64,000 nt of DNA, from positions 1-64,000 of the forward strand of contig JADHLY010000005.1 in assembly GCA_016780385.1 (NCBI GenBank), given 5' to 3'. The translations under genes and the position numbers were made by a program. This document shows, one piece after another, positions 16,984 to 26,309 of this stretch. This DNA comes from Flavobacteriales bacterium (GTDB lineage: Bacteria; Bacteroidota; Bacteroidia; Flavobacteriales_D; Sanyastnellaceae). Below the pieces are notes generated by a model. The model had not been told where the DNA came from and ran no database searches. It saw only the letters and a list, made by a program, of their open reading frames with translations. Positions within the stretch are counted from its first letter, which is position 1. Every line of letters starts with the position of its first letter.

Positions 16984-19900
16984 ATGCGCAATATTTTGCT
17001 GCTCTTCATTGCTTTGTTCGGCTTCGGCTATGCACAAGCTCAAGATTGCACCGGAGCTGACCATACTGTCCTGGCCGGTAATTACTATTACAGCCCTTCT
17101 GCGCTGACGGTGACCGCTGGCGAGACCATTGCCTTCTTAAACGAAGGCGGCTTCCACAACGTGAATGGCGTTTCGAGTACACTTGGAGCCACATGGGGCA
17201 ATCCCGAGACGTTCTCGTTGGGTTCCAACAGCGGTTCTGCTGGAGGCGTGTGCATGGGCACAGTGACCTTGAACACTCCGGGAACATATCAGTATGACTG
17301 CAGCATTGGTTCACATGCTGCCAATGGCATGGTGGGTACGATTGTGGTGGAAGCGGCTGGCAGTGCCACACCTACAGACAATGCCGCTGATCCCACCTTG
17401 GATGCTGGAGATGTGGTCTCCATCTATGGAGGTGCGTACGATAACATTGCCAACAACTACAATCCATTCTGGGCTCAGTCCGGTACTGTGGATGAGGCTT
17501 ACGATCCCGGAACCGGGAATACTGTGTTGCAGTATGCCAACTTTAACTACCAGGGAACAGAGGTCTCATTGTCGGATTTGTCCGGTATGACCCACCTCCA
17601 CGTGGATGTCTGGGTGGCCGCCGGCAACGACCGGATGCTGAAGGTGACTCCTGTCAACAGTGGAACGGGTGCTGGCGAGTTCCTCGTAGAAGTTCCCCTC
17701 ACACCTGGTGCATGGAACAGCGTAGACCTGACCAAAGCCGCGTTTGAAGGCATGACTTGGGACGGCGTGTTCCAAATGAAGTTTGACGGTCAGTTCAATG
17801 CTGACGGCTCCGCCAATGGTGCGGGATGGGATGTTTATCTCGACAACATCTACTTCTGGAATGACGGCACGGGATCCGGGCCCCCATCAGGGGAAACGGT
17901 AGATGTGACGTTTACAGTGAACATGGAAAACGAGACCGTCTCATCTGATGGTGTGTCTTTGGCGGGAGGTGCCTATTTCGGATTTCCCGGAGACAACCCC
18001 ATGTCCGATAACGGCGACGGCACATGGTCTACGACCATTGCCGTTCCAGTGGGCTTCACCGGAAACTACACGTTTACGAATGGCGGTGCGGCCTGTGGCT
18101 GGAACTGCAAGGAGAACATTGCAGGGCTAGATTGCGCAGACGGTCCATTTGCCGACCGCTTGTTGAGCAACATCACCGAAGACACTACAATCAACACTTG
18201 TTTCGGAGAGTGTACTACGGACGGCTCTTGTTCAGCCCCTTCGACGCAATACAATGTGACCTTCCAAGTCGACATGTCCAATTCCGATTTGGATGGTACC
18301 GAAACGATTTATGTGACCGGTTCATTTGAAGGGTGGTGCGGTCCTTGTGACAACGTCATGACCGACAGTGGCAATGGCGTGTACACCCATACAGTGAGCC
18401 TCGATCCGGGGAGTTATGAGCACAAGTTCATGATCAATGCCTGGGGCGGTGACGAGCAGGCCATTTTGGGAACAGCTTGTGATTTCGTTCCTGGAGATGG
18501 TTTCGGCAACCGCGGTTTCGAAATCGTGGATGCAGACATCGTGCTGCCTGTGCAGTGCTTCGACTTCTGCGGCACTTGTGAAGAGCAGAACACCCAAGGG
18601 ACGGTGGACATTACATGGAATGTCAACATGTCCAATGAGGAGGTTTCTCCCGATGGCGTGCACCTTGCTGGTGGCGGCACATTCGGAAACCCCGGTGACA
18701 ATCCGTTGACCGACAATGGAGATGGCACTTGGTCTATTACAATGACACTGCCTGAAGGTGTTTCTAGCTACTACATCTTCACCAACGGTGGAGCTGCGTG
18801 CAGTTGGGGTTGTAAGGAGGACCTTACCGGTCTTCCTTGTGGTGATCCTGGAAACTTCAATGACCGTTATTTAGACAACATCACGCAAGACACTACATTC
18901 AATTTCTGCTTTGGAGAATGCGGCACAGACGGTGTCTGTGTAGGCGATGACGGCGGTGGCCCTACGGATCCTGCGGACAGCTTGGCAGTGACGTTTAACG
19001 TCGACATGAACAACTACGGCGGTACGTTTGGTTTCGTCAACGTTGCAGGCAGCTGGAATGACTTCTGCGCAGACTGCAACCAGATGACCGACGATGATTT
19101 GGATGGCATCTGGACAGCGACCATCAGCCTGCCTCTAGGAGAGAACTATCGCTACAAGTACCAGGTCGATTCTTGGGCCGATCAAGAAGATCTGGCCCCT
19201 GGTGACAACCCGGTGGGACCTTGTGTCGTCAAGGAAGGCGGTTTCACCAACCGCGATCTTGATGTTGCCGGAACAGAGGCCATTGATTTGGGCGTTGTAT
19301 GCTGGGGTTCATGTTGGGCCTGCATCGGCCAAGACGACGTGCCTGGATGTAATGACAGTGCAGCAGCGAACTACGATGAGGCTGCTACGGCCAATGATGG
19401 CACTTGTATCTACGACGTGACCTTCTCGGTCAACATGAGTGAGTATCCACTCAATGAATTGGACTCTGTGTATGTAAACGGCGAGTTCAATGGTTGGTGC
19501 GGTGCTTGCAACGCGATGTTGGATGAGGATGGTAACGGCATTTATGAGACGACCATTCCGTTGACGAGTGATTACTATGAGTACAAGTTCACGGTGAATG
19601 CTTGGAGCGCTGAGGAGAACCTCGCAGGTGCAGGTGGTTGTGTGACCGAGAACTTCGGGTTTACGAACCGTGTGCTTCAGTTGGCTACGAACCAAAGCCA
19701 GCCTGTCGTTTGCTGGAACAGCTGTTCCGACTGCGAAGGCGGTGGAGAGGTGTTCGGCTGTACCGATCAGGCAGCAACCAATTACAGTGACTTGGCTACT
19801 GACGACGACGGATCATGTACGTACATGGTCACCTTCCAGGTGGACATGAACGAATACGCCGGCAGCTTCAGTGCGGTCAATCTGAACGGAACATTCACCG

Positions 19901-20796
19901 GATGGTGTGGAGCTTGCGTTCCGATGACAGATGACGATGTCGATGGTGTTTATCAGGCGACTGTAGAGTTGACCGTGGGCACTGTGGAATACAAGTTCAC
20001 GGTTGATGGATGGGCGGACCAGGAGTACTTCTCTGAAGGTGCCGTTTGCACCTCTACCATTGATGGCTTCACCAACCGTTCCGTCGATGTCACCGGAGCG
20101 GCTACGCTTGACGTTGTGTGTTGGGCTTCCTGCTATGCATGCGATGTTGCTACGGGCTGTACCGACTCAGATGCTCAGAATTACGATGCAGACGCAGTGG
20201 CCGATGATGGATCTTGTTCTTACATCGTGACCATTCGTTTGGATATGACCACTTCTACATTGGGTGCAGGTGGTGTGCACATTGCAGGTTCTTTCCAAGG
20301 CTGGGATCCGGGCGCTACCGCCATGACCTCTCCAGGCTTGAACCTTTATGAGTACACCTTGCAGTTGTCCAATGGCGCTTACCAGTACATCTTCATCAAC
20401 GGCAACACTTGGGACGGTCAAGAGACGGTTCCAGCCGATTGCGGAGCAGACAATGGTCTGGGCGGCTACAACCGCGAGGTTGTTGTTGCTGGTTCAGATA
20501 TGACGCTGGATGTTGTGTGCTTCAACAGCTGTGAGGCATGCGCTGGTTGTACTGACCCATTGAGTGCAGAGTTCAGCCCATGGGCCGGATCAGATGATGG
20601 TTCTTGCGCTACGCCACTGGTGTTTGGCTGTACCTACCCAGACGCTGACAACTACAATGCTGCTGCGACTTCAGAGGATGGCACTTGCGTGTTCTCTGGC
20701 GCAAGCGACTGTCCAACGGACATCGACGGCGACGGCTCTACGGCTGTTGGTGACCTCTTGGTCATCCTCGGTGCCTTCGGACAGGCCTGCGAGTAA
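16984..20796 (+). CDS. Large secreted protein: cupredoxin, CBM-like domain, seven CBM-like repeats, Cys repeats, dockerin-like tail
   Basis: 1270 aa. Signal peptide MRNILLLFIALFGFGYAQAQ. Residues ~21-123 are a cupredoxin with all type 1 copper ligands: His58, Cys106, His111, Met116 (CSIGSHAANGM). A ~160-aa beta-sandwich follows (Trp/Asp-rich, ending WDVYLDNIYFW, as in carbohydrate-binding modules). Then seven ~105-aa repeats each start V-T-F-x-V-(D/N)-M and contain G-x-F-x-G-W and Y-x-Y-K-F, the form of CBM20/CBM48 or glycogen-binding folds; each has conserved Cys pairs. Five GCTDxxAxNY Cys units are interspersed. The C-terminus is DIDGDGSTAVGDLLVIL...CE. No T9SS domain. Predicted extracellular, glycan-binding and possibly redox-active. 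Confidence 0.82.
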   Translation: MRNILLLFIALFGFGYAQAQDCTGADHTVLAGNYYYSPSALTVTAGETIAFLNEGGFHNVNGVSSTLGATWGNPETFSLGSNSGSAGGVCMGTVTLNTPGTYQYDCSIGSHAANGMVGTIVVEAAGSATPTDNAADPTLDAGDVVSIYGGAYDNIANNYNPFWAQSGTVDEAYDPGTGNTVLQYANFNYQGTEVSLSDLSGMTHLHVDVWVAAGNDRMLKVTPVNSGTGAGEFLVEVPLTPGAWNSVDLTKAAFEGMTWDGVFQMKFDGQFNADGSANGAGWDVYLDNIYFWNDGTGSGPPSGETVDVTFTVNMENETVSSDGVSLAGGAYFGFPGDNPMSDNGDGTWSTTIAVPVGFTGNYTFTNGGAACGWNCKENIAGLDCADGPFADRLLSNITEDTTINTCFGECTTDGSCSAPSTQYNVTFQVDMSNSDLDGTETIYVTGSFEGWCGPCDNVMTDSGNGVYTHTVSLDPGSYEHKFMINAWGGDEQAILGTACDFVPGDGFGNRGFEIVDADIVLPVQCFDFCGTCEEQNTQGTVDITWNVNMSNEEVSPDGVHLAGGGTFGNPGDNPLTDNGDGTWSITMTLPEGVSSYYIFTNGGAACSWGCKEDLTGLPCGDPGNFNDRYLDNITQDTTFNFCFGECGTDGVCVGDDGGGPTDPADSLAVTFNVDMNNYGGTFGFVNVAGSWNDFCADCNQMTDDDLDGIWTATISLPLGENYRYKYQVDSWADQEDLAPGDNPVGPCVVKEGGFTNRDLDVAGTEAIDLGVVCWGSCWACIGQDDVPGCNDSAAANYDEAATANDGTCIYDVTFSVNMSEYPLNELDSVYVNGEFNGWCGACNAMLDEDGNGIYETTIPLTSDYYEYKFTVNAWSAEENLAGAGGCVTENFGFTNRVLQLATNQSQPVVCWNSCSDCEGGGEVFGCTDQAATNYSDLATDDDGSCTYMVTFQVDMNEYAGSFSAVNLNGTFTGWCGACVPMTDDDVDGVYQATVELTVGTVEYKFTVDGWADQEYFSEGAVCTSTIDGFTNRSVDVTGAATLDVVCWASCYACDVATGCTDSDAQNYDADAVADDGSCSYIVTIRLDMTTSTLGAGGVHIAGSFQGWDPGATAMTSPGLNLYEYTLQLSNGAYQYIFINGNTWDGQETVPADCGADNGLGGYNREVVVAGSDMTLDVVCFNSCEACAGCTDPLSAEFSPWAGSDDGSCATPLVFGCTYPDADNYNAAATSEDGTCVFSGASDCPTDIDGDGSTAVGDLLVILGAFGQACE

Positions 20797-20817
20797 CTCC
20801 AATTGCATATAACAATG

Positions 20818-20844
20818 AAAGGGCTGCCTTCGGGCGGCCCTTTT
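20818..20844 (+). terminator. Intrinsic terminator after the 16984 gene
   Basis: Stem AAAGGGCTGCC/GGCGGCCCTTT with a TTCG tetraloop (one G-U pair) followed by TTTTCG. Confidence 0.85.
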
Positions 20845-20892
20845 CGTTGGGTCCGTTGTGATAGAGGGCGGTACAGCGGCGCAGGGATGCCG

Positions 20893-20900
20893 TAGTTTTG
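20893..20900 (+). promoter_or_regulatory. -7 box of ribA, 4 nt from start
   Basis: Exact TAGTTTTG, then cacc and ATG 20905. Same layout as ribB. Confidence 0.55.
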
Positions 20901-20904
20901 CACC

Positions 20905-21486
20905 ATGGAATTGCTGGTCACAAGCAGATTGCCCAACCAATGGGGCGCCTACCACATCAGTGCGTTTGGTGCGCCTGGTGACGCCTTTCCGCACGTGGTC
21001 TTGCACAGAGGAGTCGAAGAATATGTGACTTCGGACCAACCTCTTCCAGTGCGCATTCACAGTGAGTGTATGACGGGCGATGTGTTTGCCAGCAACAGAT
21101 GTGACTGTGGAGAGCAGTTGCACGGAGCCTTGGCGCACTTCAAGGAGCATGGGGGCATGCTCATTTATCTGAGGCAAGAGGGCAGGGGGATTGGCCTCGT
21201 GGAGAAGTTGAAGGCGTACAATCTTCAGGATGAAGGATTGAATACGTTCGAGGCCAACACAACCATGGGCCATGCAGAGGATGAGCGCACCTATGTGGAT
21301 GCAGTCGCGGTGTTGGCCCACTTTGGAGTTCAATCAGTGCGATTGCTGACCAACAACCCACTCAAGGAGGCGGCGTTGCGTGATGCCGGGCTGAGCGTAG
21401 AACGCGTTCCCCTGGTTCTACCGGTCCGTCCCGAAAATGAGGATTACCTCAAGGCCAAGCGAGAGATTACGGGGCACTGGCTCTAA
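20905..21486 (+). CDS. ribA: GTP cyclohydrolase II
   Basis: 193 aa, stand-alone GCHII: opens GTP to the pyrimidine precursor of riboflavin. The zinc and active-site block is complete (HSECMTGDVFASNRCDCGEQL: three Cys ligands), as are YLRQEGRGIGLVEKLKAY and the C-terminal RLLTNNPLKEAALRDAG. It supplies the activity missing from the C-terminal half of ribB. Monocistronic between a terminator and a convergent gene. Confidence 0.94.
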   Translation: MELLVTSRLPNQWGAYHISAFGAPGDAFPHVVLHRGVEEYVTSDQPLPVRIHSECMTGDVFASNRCDCGEQLHGALAHFKEHGGMLIYLRQEGRGIGLVEKLKAYNLQDEGLNTFEANTTMGHAEDERTYVDAVAVLAHFGVQSVRLLTNNPLKEAALRDAGLSVERVPLVLPVRPENEDYLKAKREITGHWL

Positions 21487-21509
21487 TCAGTGACTGAGGG
21501 GCCACTGCG

Positions 21510-22406
21510 TTAGGTCCATATGTCGCGCGCTACTTTAAATGTGTTCATGTGGGCCTTGACGATGGTGGAGATGTTCTGGGAGTAACCGCCCCCCATTGCA
21601 CAGGCCACACCAATACTGGCGTCCTTGCATGCTTGAAAGACCATTTCATCGCGGGTCCGACATCCTTCAATGGTCAGGGCGAGCCGGCCCAGCTTATCGG
21701 TGGCCAAGACATCTACTCCACATTGATACAGGACCACTTGCGGCTGGAATTCCGTCATGACTCTGTGCAAGGCGTGGTCTAGGCGATTGAGGTAATCAAG
21801 GTCGCCGGTGCCATCCGGAAGTGGGATGTCCAGTGAGCTCTGCGGCTTGTGCAAGGGGTAGTTGTGTTCCCCGTGCATGCTCAAGGTGAAGATGCGGTCC
21901 TCCTGTGCCGTAATCTGGGCAGTGCCATTGCCTTGGTGCACATCCAAGTCAATGATGGCGATGCGGTCCATGCCCCTGTCCAGAAGGTCATATGCGGTGA
22001 TGGCAAGGTCATTGAGTAGACAAAAACCTTCAGCTCGGTCTTTGAAGGCGTGGTGCGTCCCGCCAGCAATGTTCAATGCGATGCCTCCTCGAGCGGCTTC
22101 GATGCCGCACAGGCGAGTGCCTTCCATGATGGTCTTCTCGCGGTCAATCAATGCGAGTGACCATGGAAATCCTGAGCGCCGCTCCTCTTGGCGGCTCCAG
22201 CTCCCTGCTTCCAACTTATTGAGGTATTTACTGTCATGGACGCGCAGCAGGTTATGCTCCTCAATGGCATTGGGCGCAAAGAATTGAGCGGGCTCCATGA
22301 TCCCTTCATATTGCAGTTGTTGCCTCAATAGCTCGTACTTGGCCATCGGAAATCGATGCAATTCGGGCAGTGGATGGGAATAACAGGGGTGATAGGCAGC
22401 AGTCAA
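21510..22406 (-). CDS. Histone deacetylase family protein
   Basis: 298 aa arginase/deacetylase-fold amidohydrolase of the HDAC/AcuC/acetylpolyamine amidohydrolase superfamily. N-terminal AYHPCYSHPLPELHRFPMAKY is typical of the bacterial group. Zinc and catalytic residues are visible: GGTHHAF (tandem His), DLDVHQGNGT (Asp-x-His) and QCGVDVLATDKLG (third ligand Asp). It probably deacetylates a small molecule or lysine. The only possible start giving the conserved N-terminus is TTG at 22406, because an in-frame TAA precedes it at once. Confidence 0.87.
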   Translation of the reverse strand: MTAAYHPCYSHPLPELHRFPMAKYELLRQQLQYEGIMEPAQFFAPNAIEEHNLLRVHDSKYLNKLEAGSWSRQEERRSGFPWSLALIDREKTIMEGTRLCGIEAARGGIALNIAGGTHHAFKDRAEGFCLLNDLAITAYDLLDRGMDRIAIIDLDVHQGNGTAQITAQEDRIFTLSMHGEHNYPLHKPQSSLDIPLPDGTGDLDYLNRLDHALHRVMTEFQPQVVLYQCGVDVLATDKLGRLALTIEGCRTRDEMVFQACKDASIGVACAMGGGYSQNISTIVKAHMNTFKVARDIWT

Positions 22407-22552
22407 TGTTATGTGATCACTTATTGGTTAGAGGGTTTTAGAAAGCACGGTGACAGGCGAAAAAGGAGACTCAATTGGGTTTAAATTGAGCGGGAAATAT
22501 GTGTGGGAACGTACTTCACTCAATTGTGTTTGCACGTATTGAGGGATGTGGT

Positions 22553-22560
22553 TTGTTTTG
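22553..22560 (+). promoter_or_regulatory. Probable -7 box, 4 nt from a GTG start
   Basis: TTGTTTTG (one mismatch to TAnnTTTG), then ctac and GTG 22565. It helps to choose the start of the membrane protein gene. Confidence 0.35.
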
Positions 22561-22564
22561 CTAC

Positions 22565-23935
22565 GTGAGCCGTTCACTCCTCCCTTGCTTTCTGTTGTTG
22601 TGGTCATTTCCTGTCTTGGCCCAGCAACCAGAGATGCGCGCAGATCCTGACGTTTGGTTGAGCACGCCGAGGGTGCAACAAGCCAGGTCGATTCTGGGTT
22701 CATCGGATGATCTCTACTCATCCTTGGTGAAGGTTGGCACTAGCAGGCTGGAGACCATCGCAGGAAGTAAAGGTGAATGGGTCATGCGCCTAGGGGATTT
22801 GAGGCTCTTGGTGGACAGTGCCGGGGTCAACCATTCCAAAAGCCACAATGTGGGATTCAATGTGGGTGCCGTTCCTTTTTATTGGAACAACAAGGTCTTC
22901 CTGGCTGGAGGAGCAGGTTTTTGGCATTACCACTCCAAGGTGGTGGAGTTTGTATCCAATACCGGAGAGTGGGAGTGGTCGCCCTGTCCATCAGGTCCGG
23001 AGCATTTCAGGCAGCAATTTGCTTGGTGGGACGGACAGAACAGCCGCGTTGTGGCATTGGGGTATGAAAAAACAGGGACAGGGGCCATCGAAACGACAGG
23101 GTTGTTCCATGCCTTGAACATGAATGGCTACTCTTGGGAACTCTTGGGACAATACAATCCTGTGTTCGAGCTCATCATGAAGGACGATGTGGGGAGGCCC
23201 GTGGACATGGGAGACTATTTTCTGGTATCGAGCGTCCACAACTCACTGGTTGTCCGAAAGTCAGATTTGACCGCCGTCATCAGCAGTGCCTTCAACAGGG
23301 GGCCTTTGGTCAAACATTCGAAGGCACCCATCGATGAAGGGTTCAAGTGTTTTCGCAGTACAGCGGGTGAATTTTGGATTGAGCACCACAACCCTGTCGA
23401 TTCTGTGGAGATCATGTTGCATTGGAATGTGGACAGCGTGTTTAACGCACTGGCGTCAGCATCCATGCCTTTGGTTGTGCCGGCTGCAATAGAGACAGCC
23501 GAAGGCCCATCTCAATTGGAGTCGGAAGGCGGGGGGGGACCTTGGAAGTTTCTCGGAGCGTTGTTGGCCCTCGTTGTAGCGTTTGTGCTGGGGCGTGGCG
23601 TTTCGCGCAAGCGGGATGCGGCAGCCAATGCAGTACCTGCATCAGCCCAGTCTGGGACCGCCCGGGTCAAAGTCGACGTGGGCCTGTCACCAACAGTTTT
23701 AAAGTTTCACTCCTTGGGCCCCATTAGTATGGACACGGAGGAGGTTAACGCATTGCTCAATTTGGGAGATGATCTCACGGGGGAAACCAAAAGGGCCAGG
23801 CGCGCGCAGGCCATTCGTCAGGTCAATCAGGAGTATGCACTGAGGTATGGTGTGGATTTGATCCGCAGAGAGCGTCATGAGGCGGACCGGCGCCGCACCA
23901 CATACGTCATCCAACCATACTCAGATAACGCATAA
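22565..23935 (+). CDS. Single-pass membrane protein with extracytoplasmic domain and small cytoplasmic domain
   Basis: 456 aa from GTG 22565, which gives a clean signal peptide (SRSLLPCFLLLWSFPVLAQQ); an ATG at 22499 would add 22 atypical residues. A ~315-residue extracytoplasmic part has kelch-like strands (FLAGGAGFWHYHSK, NSRVVALGYEK). After a Gly-rich linker comes one membrane segment (LGALLALVVAFVLG), an Ala-rich linker, and a ~75-aa cytoplasmic end: MDTEEVNALLNL, GETKRARRAQAIRQVNQEY, and RRERHEADRRRTTYVIQ. That basic end resembles the helix-wing of winged-helix proteins such as MarR, but only loosely. No family recognised. It overlaps the DUF819 gene by 29 bp convergently. Confidence 0.65.
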   Translation: MSRSLLPCFLLLWSFPVLAQQPEMRADPDVWLSTPRVQQARSILGSSDDLYSSLVKVGTSRLETIAGSKGEWVMRLGDLRLLVDSAGVNHSKSHNVGFNVGAVPFYWNNKVFLAGGAGFWHYHSKVVEFVSNTGEWEWSPCPSGPEHFRQQFAWWDGQNSRVVALGYEKTGTGAIETTGLFHALNMNGYSWELLGQYNPVFELIMKDDVGRPVDMGDYFLVSSVHNSLVVRKSDLTAVISSAFNRGPLVKHSKAPIDEGFKCFRSTAGEFWIEHHNPVDSVEIMLHWNVDSVFNALASASMPLVVPAAIETAEGPSQLESEGGGGPWKFLGALLALVVAFVLGRGVSRKRDAAANAVPASAQSGTARVKVDVGLSPTVLKFHSLGPISMDTEEVNALLNLGDDLTGETKRARRAQAIRQVNQEYALRYGVDLIRRERHEADRRRTTYVIQPYSDNA

Positions 23936-25205
23936 ATTCCATGCACACCACGGCGCCTATGGTGCCTACGGCGTAACCCAAAACGGCAAGGAGCACGCCA
24001 ACTGGTGCAAGCGCGGGGCTAAATGCGCTGGCCACAATGGGTGCACTGGCTGCACCACCAACGTTGGCTTGGCTGCCTACTGCAACGAAGAAGAACGGGG
24101 CCTTGATCAATTTGGCGACCACCAGGAGCACAGTCACGTGCACGAGCATCCACAGCAGGCCAATGACCAGGACGGGCCAATATTGGTTCCACGAAGCGAT
24201 GAGTTCCCCGATGTCCATTTTGGCACCAATTGTGGCGACTAAGACGTAGAGAAAGACACTCGCCAGTTTGCTGGCTCCGGCGCCTTCATACTTGCGCATG
24301 GGCGTGAAACTCAATGCGACCCCGAACATCGTAGAGAGGAAGACCAGCCAAAAGAAGGGGCTCTTCAAGGAACTGAGGAACCGGACAATGGAGTCCGGGT
24401 CGCTGGCGATGGATTCGGCATACCATGCGCCCATGCCCTCACTGATGGAGCCCCCAACAAAATGGGCCACACCAACCATTCCGAAAATGACACCCAACAA
24501 GACCATGAGGTCATTGAACGTCGGAATCCTTGCGATGCTGCTCTGGTAGGCTTCGACCTTGGCTTTGAGCGCGTCTACAGCAGAGGCGTCCGCCTTGAGT
24601 CGCTTGTCAATCACGGCGCTCATTCCCGCTCCAATCAGGAGGAAAGGCATCCAAATGTTGGCTACAAATACATCTACGATGATCATGACGCTGAATTGAT
24701 CGTCCTGGGCTTGGGCGATTTCCTTGAGCGCTGTCTGATTGGCGCCACCGCCGATCCAACTGCCTGCGATGGTGGATAGCCCGCGCCACAGGGCATCTGG
24801 AGCATCACCGCCAAAGACATCGGGCCGGATTTGGCCCACCAGCCAGAGCGCAGCAGGTCCACCGACAATGATGCCGAAGGTGGCGGCAAAAAACATGATG
24901 AGCGCTTTGGGGCCGAGGTTGATGATGCCTTTGATGTCGATGGAAAGGCAGAACATCAGCAGGCTCGCCGGCAAGAGGTATCGGCTCGCCACGTAGTACA
25001 GGTTGCTTCCTTCTCCCGCCTCTATGATGCCGGACGAATTGAGAATGGCAGGAAGGAAGTAGGCCATGAGCAAGGCCGGGACGAACTTGTAAAACTTCGC
25101 AAAGCGGGGCAGCCTTGACGTGTGAAAAACGAGGGCGAGACTGGCCAGCAACAGGCCGAGGATGGGGGCATCTTGAGTGAACACGGGGGCAAGATAAACC
25201 TTCAC
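23907..25205 (-). CDS. DUF819 family membrane protein
   Basis: 432 aa integral membrane protein with about ten hydrophobic segments, matching DUF819 (YjcL-like), a family related to anion or organic-acid permeases without an established substrate. Characteristic pieces are FCLSIDIKGIINLGPKALIMF, GSWIGGGANQTALKEI and VGSQANVGGAASAPIVA. GTG start at 25205. The gene runs divergently from the glycosyltransferase. Inner membrane. Confidence 0.82.
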   Translation of the reverse strand: MKVYLAPVFTQDAPILGLLLASLALVFHTSRLPRFAKFYKFVPALLMAYFLPAILNSSGIIEAGEGSNLYYVASRYLLPASLLMFCLSIDIKGIINLGPKALIMFFAATFGIIVGGPAALWLVGQIRPDVFGGDAPDALWRGLSTIAGSWIGGGANQTALKEIAQAQDDQFSVMIIVDVFVANIWMPFLLIGAGMSAVIDKRLKADASAVDALKAKVEAYQSSIARIPTFNDLMVLLGVIFGMVGVAHFVGGSISEGMGAWYAESIASDPDSIVRFLSSLKSPFFWLVFLSTMFGVALSFTPMRKYEGAGASKLASVFLYVLVATIGAKMDIGELIASWNQYWPVLVIGLLWMLVHVTVLLVVAKLIKAPFFFVAVGSQANVGGAASAPIVASAFSPALAPVGVLLAVLGYAVGTIGAVVCMEFMRYLSMVG

Positions 25206-25242
25206 GCCCGGCGGAATGGTAGGATGCCCCGTCCACAGGTGC

Positions 25243-25250
25243 TACTTTCG
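25243..25250 (+). promoter_or_regulatory. Probable -7 box, 3 nt from a GTG start
   Basis: TACTTTCG (one mismatch to TAnnTTTG), then ggt and GTG 25254. Confidence 0.4.
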
Positions 25251-25253
25251 GGT

Positions 25254-26309
25254 GTGCGTTTTTCTGTCATTGTCCCCCTTTTTAACCGGCCAGATGAAAT
25301 CCGGGAGCTCCTCGAGAGTTTGACCGCGCAGACGGTGCAGGATTTTGAGGTCCTCGTGGTCGAGGATGGAAGCGATCGGGATGCCCGAGAAATTGTGTCG
25401 GGTTTTGAGGACCGTCTCGATATCCAGTATTTCTGGAAGGAAAATGAGCGGCAGGGTTTTACCCGCAATTTTGGTTTTGAGCGTGCCAAAGGGGATTGGA
25501 TGGTCGTTTTCGATTCAGATTGCCTCATCCCCGAGCGCTATTTCGAGCATGTGGCGCATTTCTTGGACCAGCACCCCGATGTCGATGTCTACGGTGGACC
25601 CGATGCGGCGCACCCTTCGTTTACGCCCATTCAAAAAGCCATCAGCCACGCGATGACGTCTTTCCTGACCACAGGCGGTATTCGCGGTGGCCAGCAGCGG
25701 TTGGGTACCTATCAGCCGCGCTCCTTCAACATGGGGATTTCGCGCAAGGCGTGGGAAGTGAGCGGGGGTTATCGCATTACGGTCAAAGGAGAAGACATTG
25801 AATTTTCCATGCGATTGATTGCGCATGGTCTGAAGTCGGCCTTGATTCCTGAAGCCGTTGTTTACCACAAGCGCCGCACCGATTTCCGTCAATTCCAAAA
25901 GCAAGTTGAATTCTTCGGTCGTGCGCGGGTCAACATTCGCCGCTTCTTTCCAGGAAGCCTGCGCCCGATGCATTGGATGCCTACAATGTTCCTCATCTAC
26001 CTGTGGGCTCTTGGGCCCTTTTACGTGGGGGGCTTGGTGTTGGACAACGGGTGGGTGACATTTGGTGTGCGCATGGCCTTTGTGCCCGTTATCGTTTGGT
26101 ATGTCGCTCTTTTCTTCGAAGCCCTGCTCAAAACAGGAGAATGGCGGGTGGCCTTTCTGGCACCAAGGGCTGCCAGCATGCAGTTGACGGCCTACGGTTG
26201 GGGCTTGCTCTCCGAGTATGTGGCGGTAGTGGTTTTGCGCCGCAGGGACTCCATCATTGGTGAGGTGAGACCGGTACCGCCCATCCCCTCCAATCCGCCG
26301 CGCCCATGA
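25254..26309 (+). CDS. Family 2 glycosyltransferase, membrane-associated
   Basis: 351 aa from GTG 25254 (VRFSVIVPLFNRPDEIRELL, the usual GT2 N-terminus); ATG 25224 is the alternative. GT-A fold features: EVLVVEDGSD, nucleotide/metal motif VVFDSDCLIPE, acceptor region GGYRITVKGEDIEFSMRL. Two or three hydrophobic C-terminal segments (FLIYLWALGPFYVGGLVL and FVPVIVWYVALFFEAL) anchor it in the inner membrane. The family makes cell-surface polysaccharide or glycolipid. It overlaps the next small gene by 4 nt. Confidence 0.85.
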   Translation: MRFSVIVPLFNRPDEIRELLESLTAQTVQDFEVLVVEDGSDRDAREIVSGFEDRLDIQYFWKENERQGFTRNFGFERAKGDWMVVFDSDCLIPERYFEHVAHFLDQHPDVDVYGGPDAAHPSFTPIQKAISHAMTSFLTTGGIRGGQQRLGTYQPRSFNMGISRKAWEVSGGYRITVKGEDIEFSMRLIAHGLKSALIPEAVVYHKRRTDFRQFQKQVEFFGRARVNIRRFFPGSLRPMHWMPTMFLIYLWALGPFYVGGLVLDNGWVTFGVRMAFVPVIVWYVALFFEALLKTGEWRVAFLAPRAASMQLTAYGWGLLSEYVAVVVLRRRDSIIGEVRPVPPIPSNPPRP

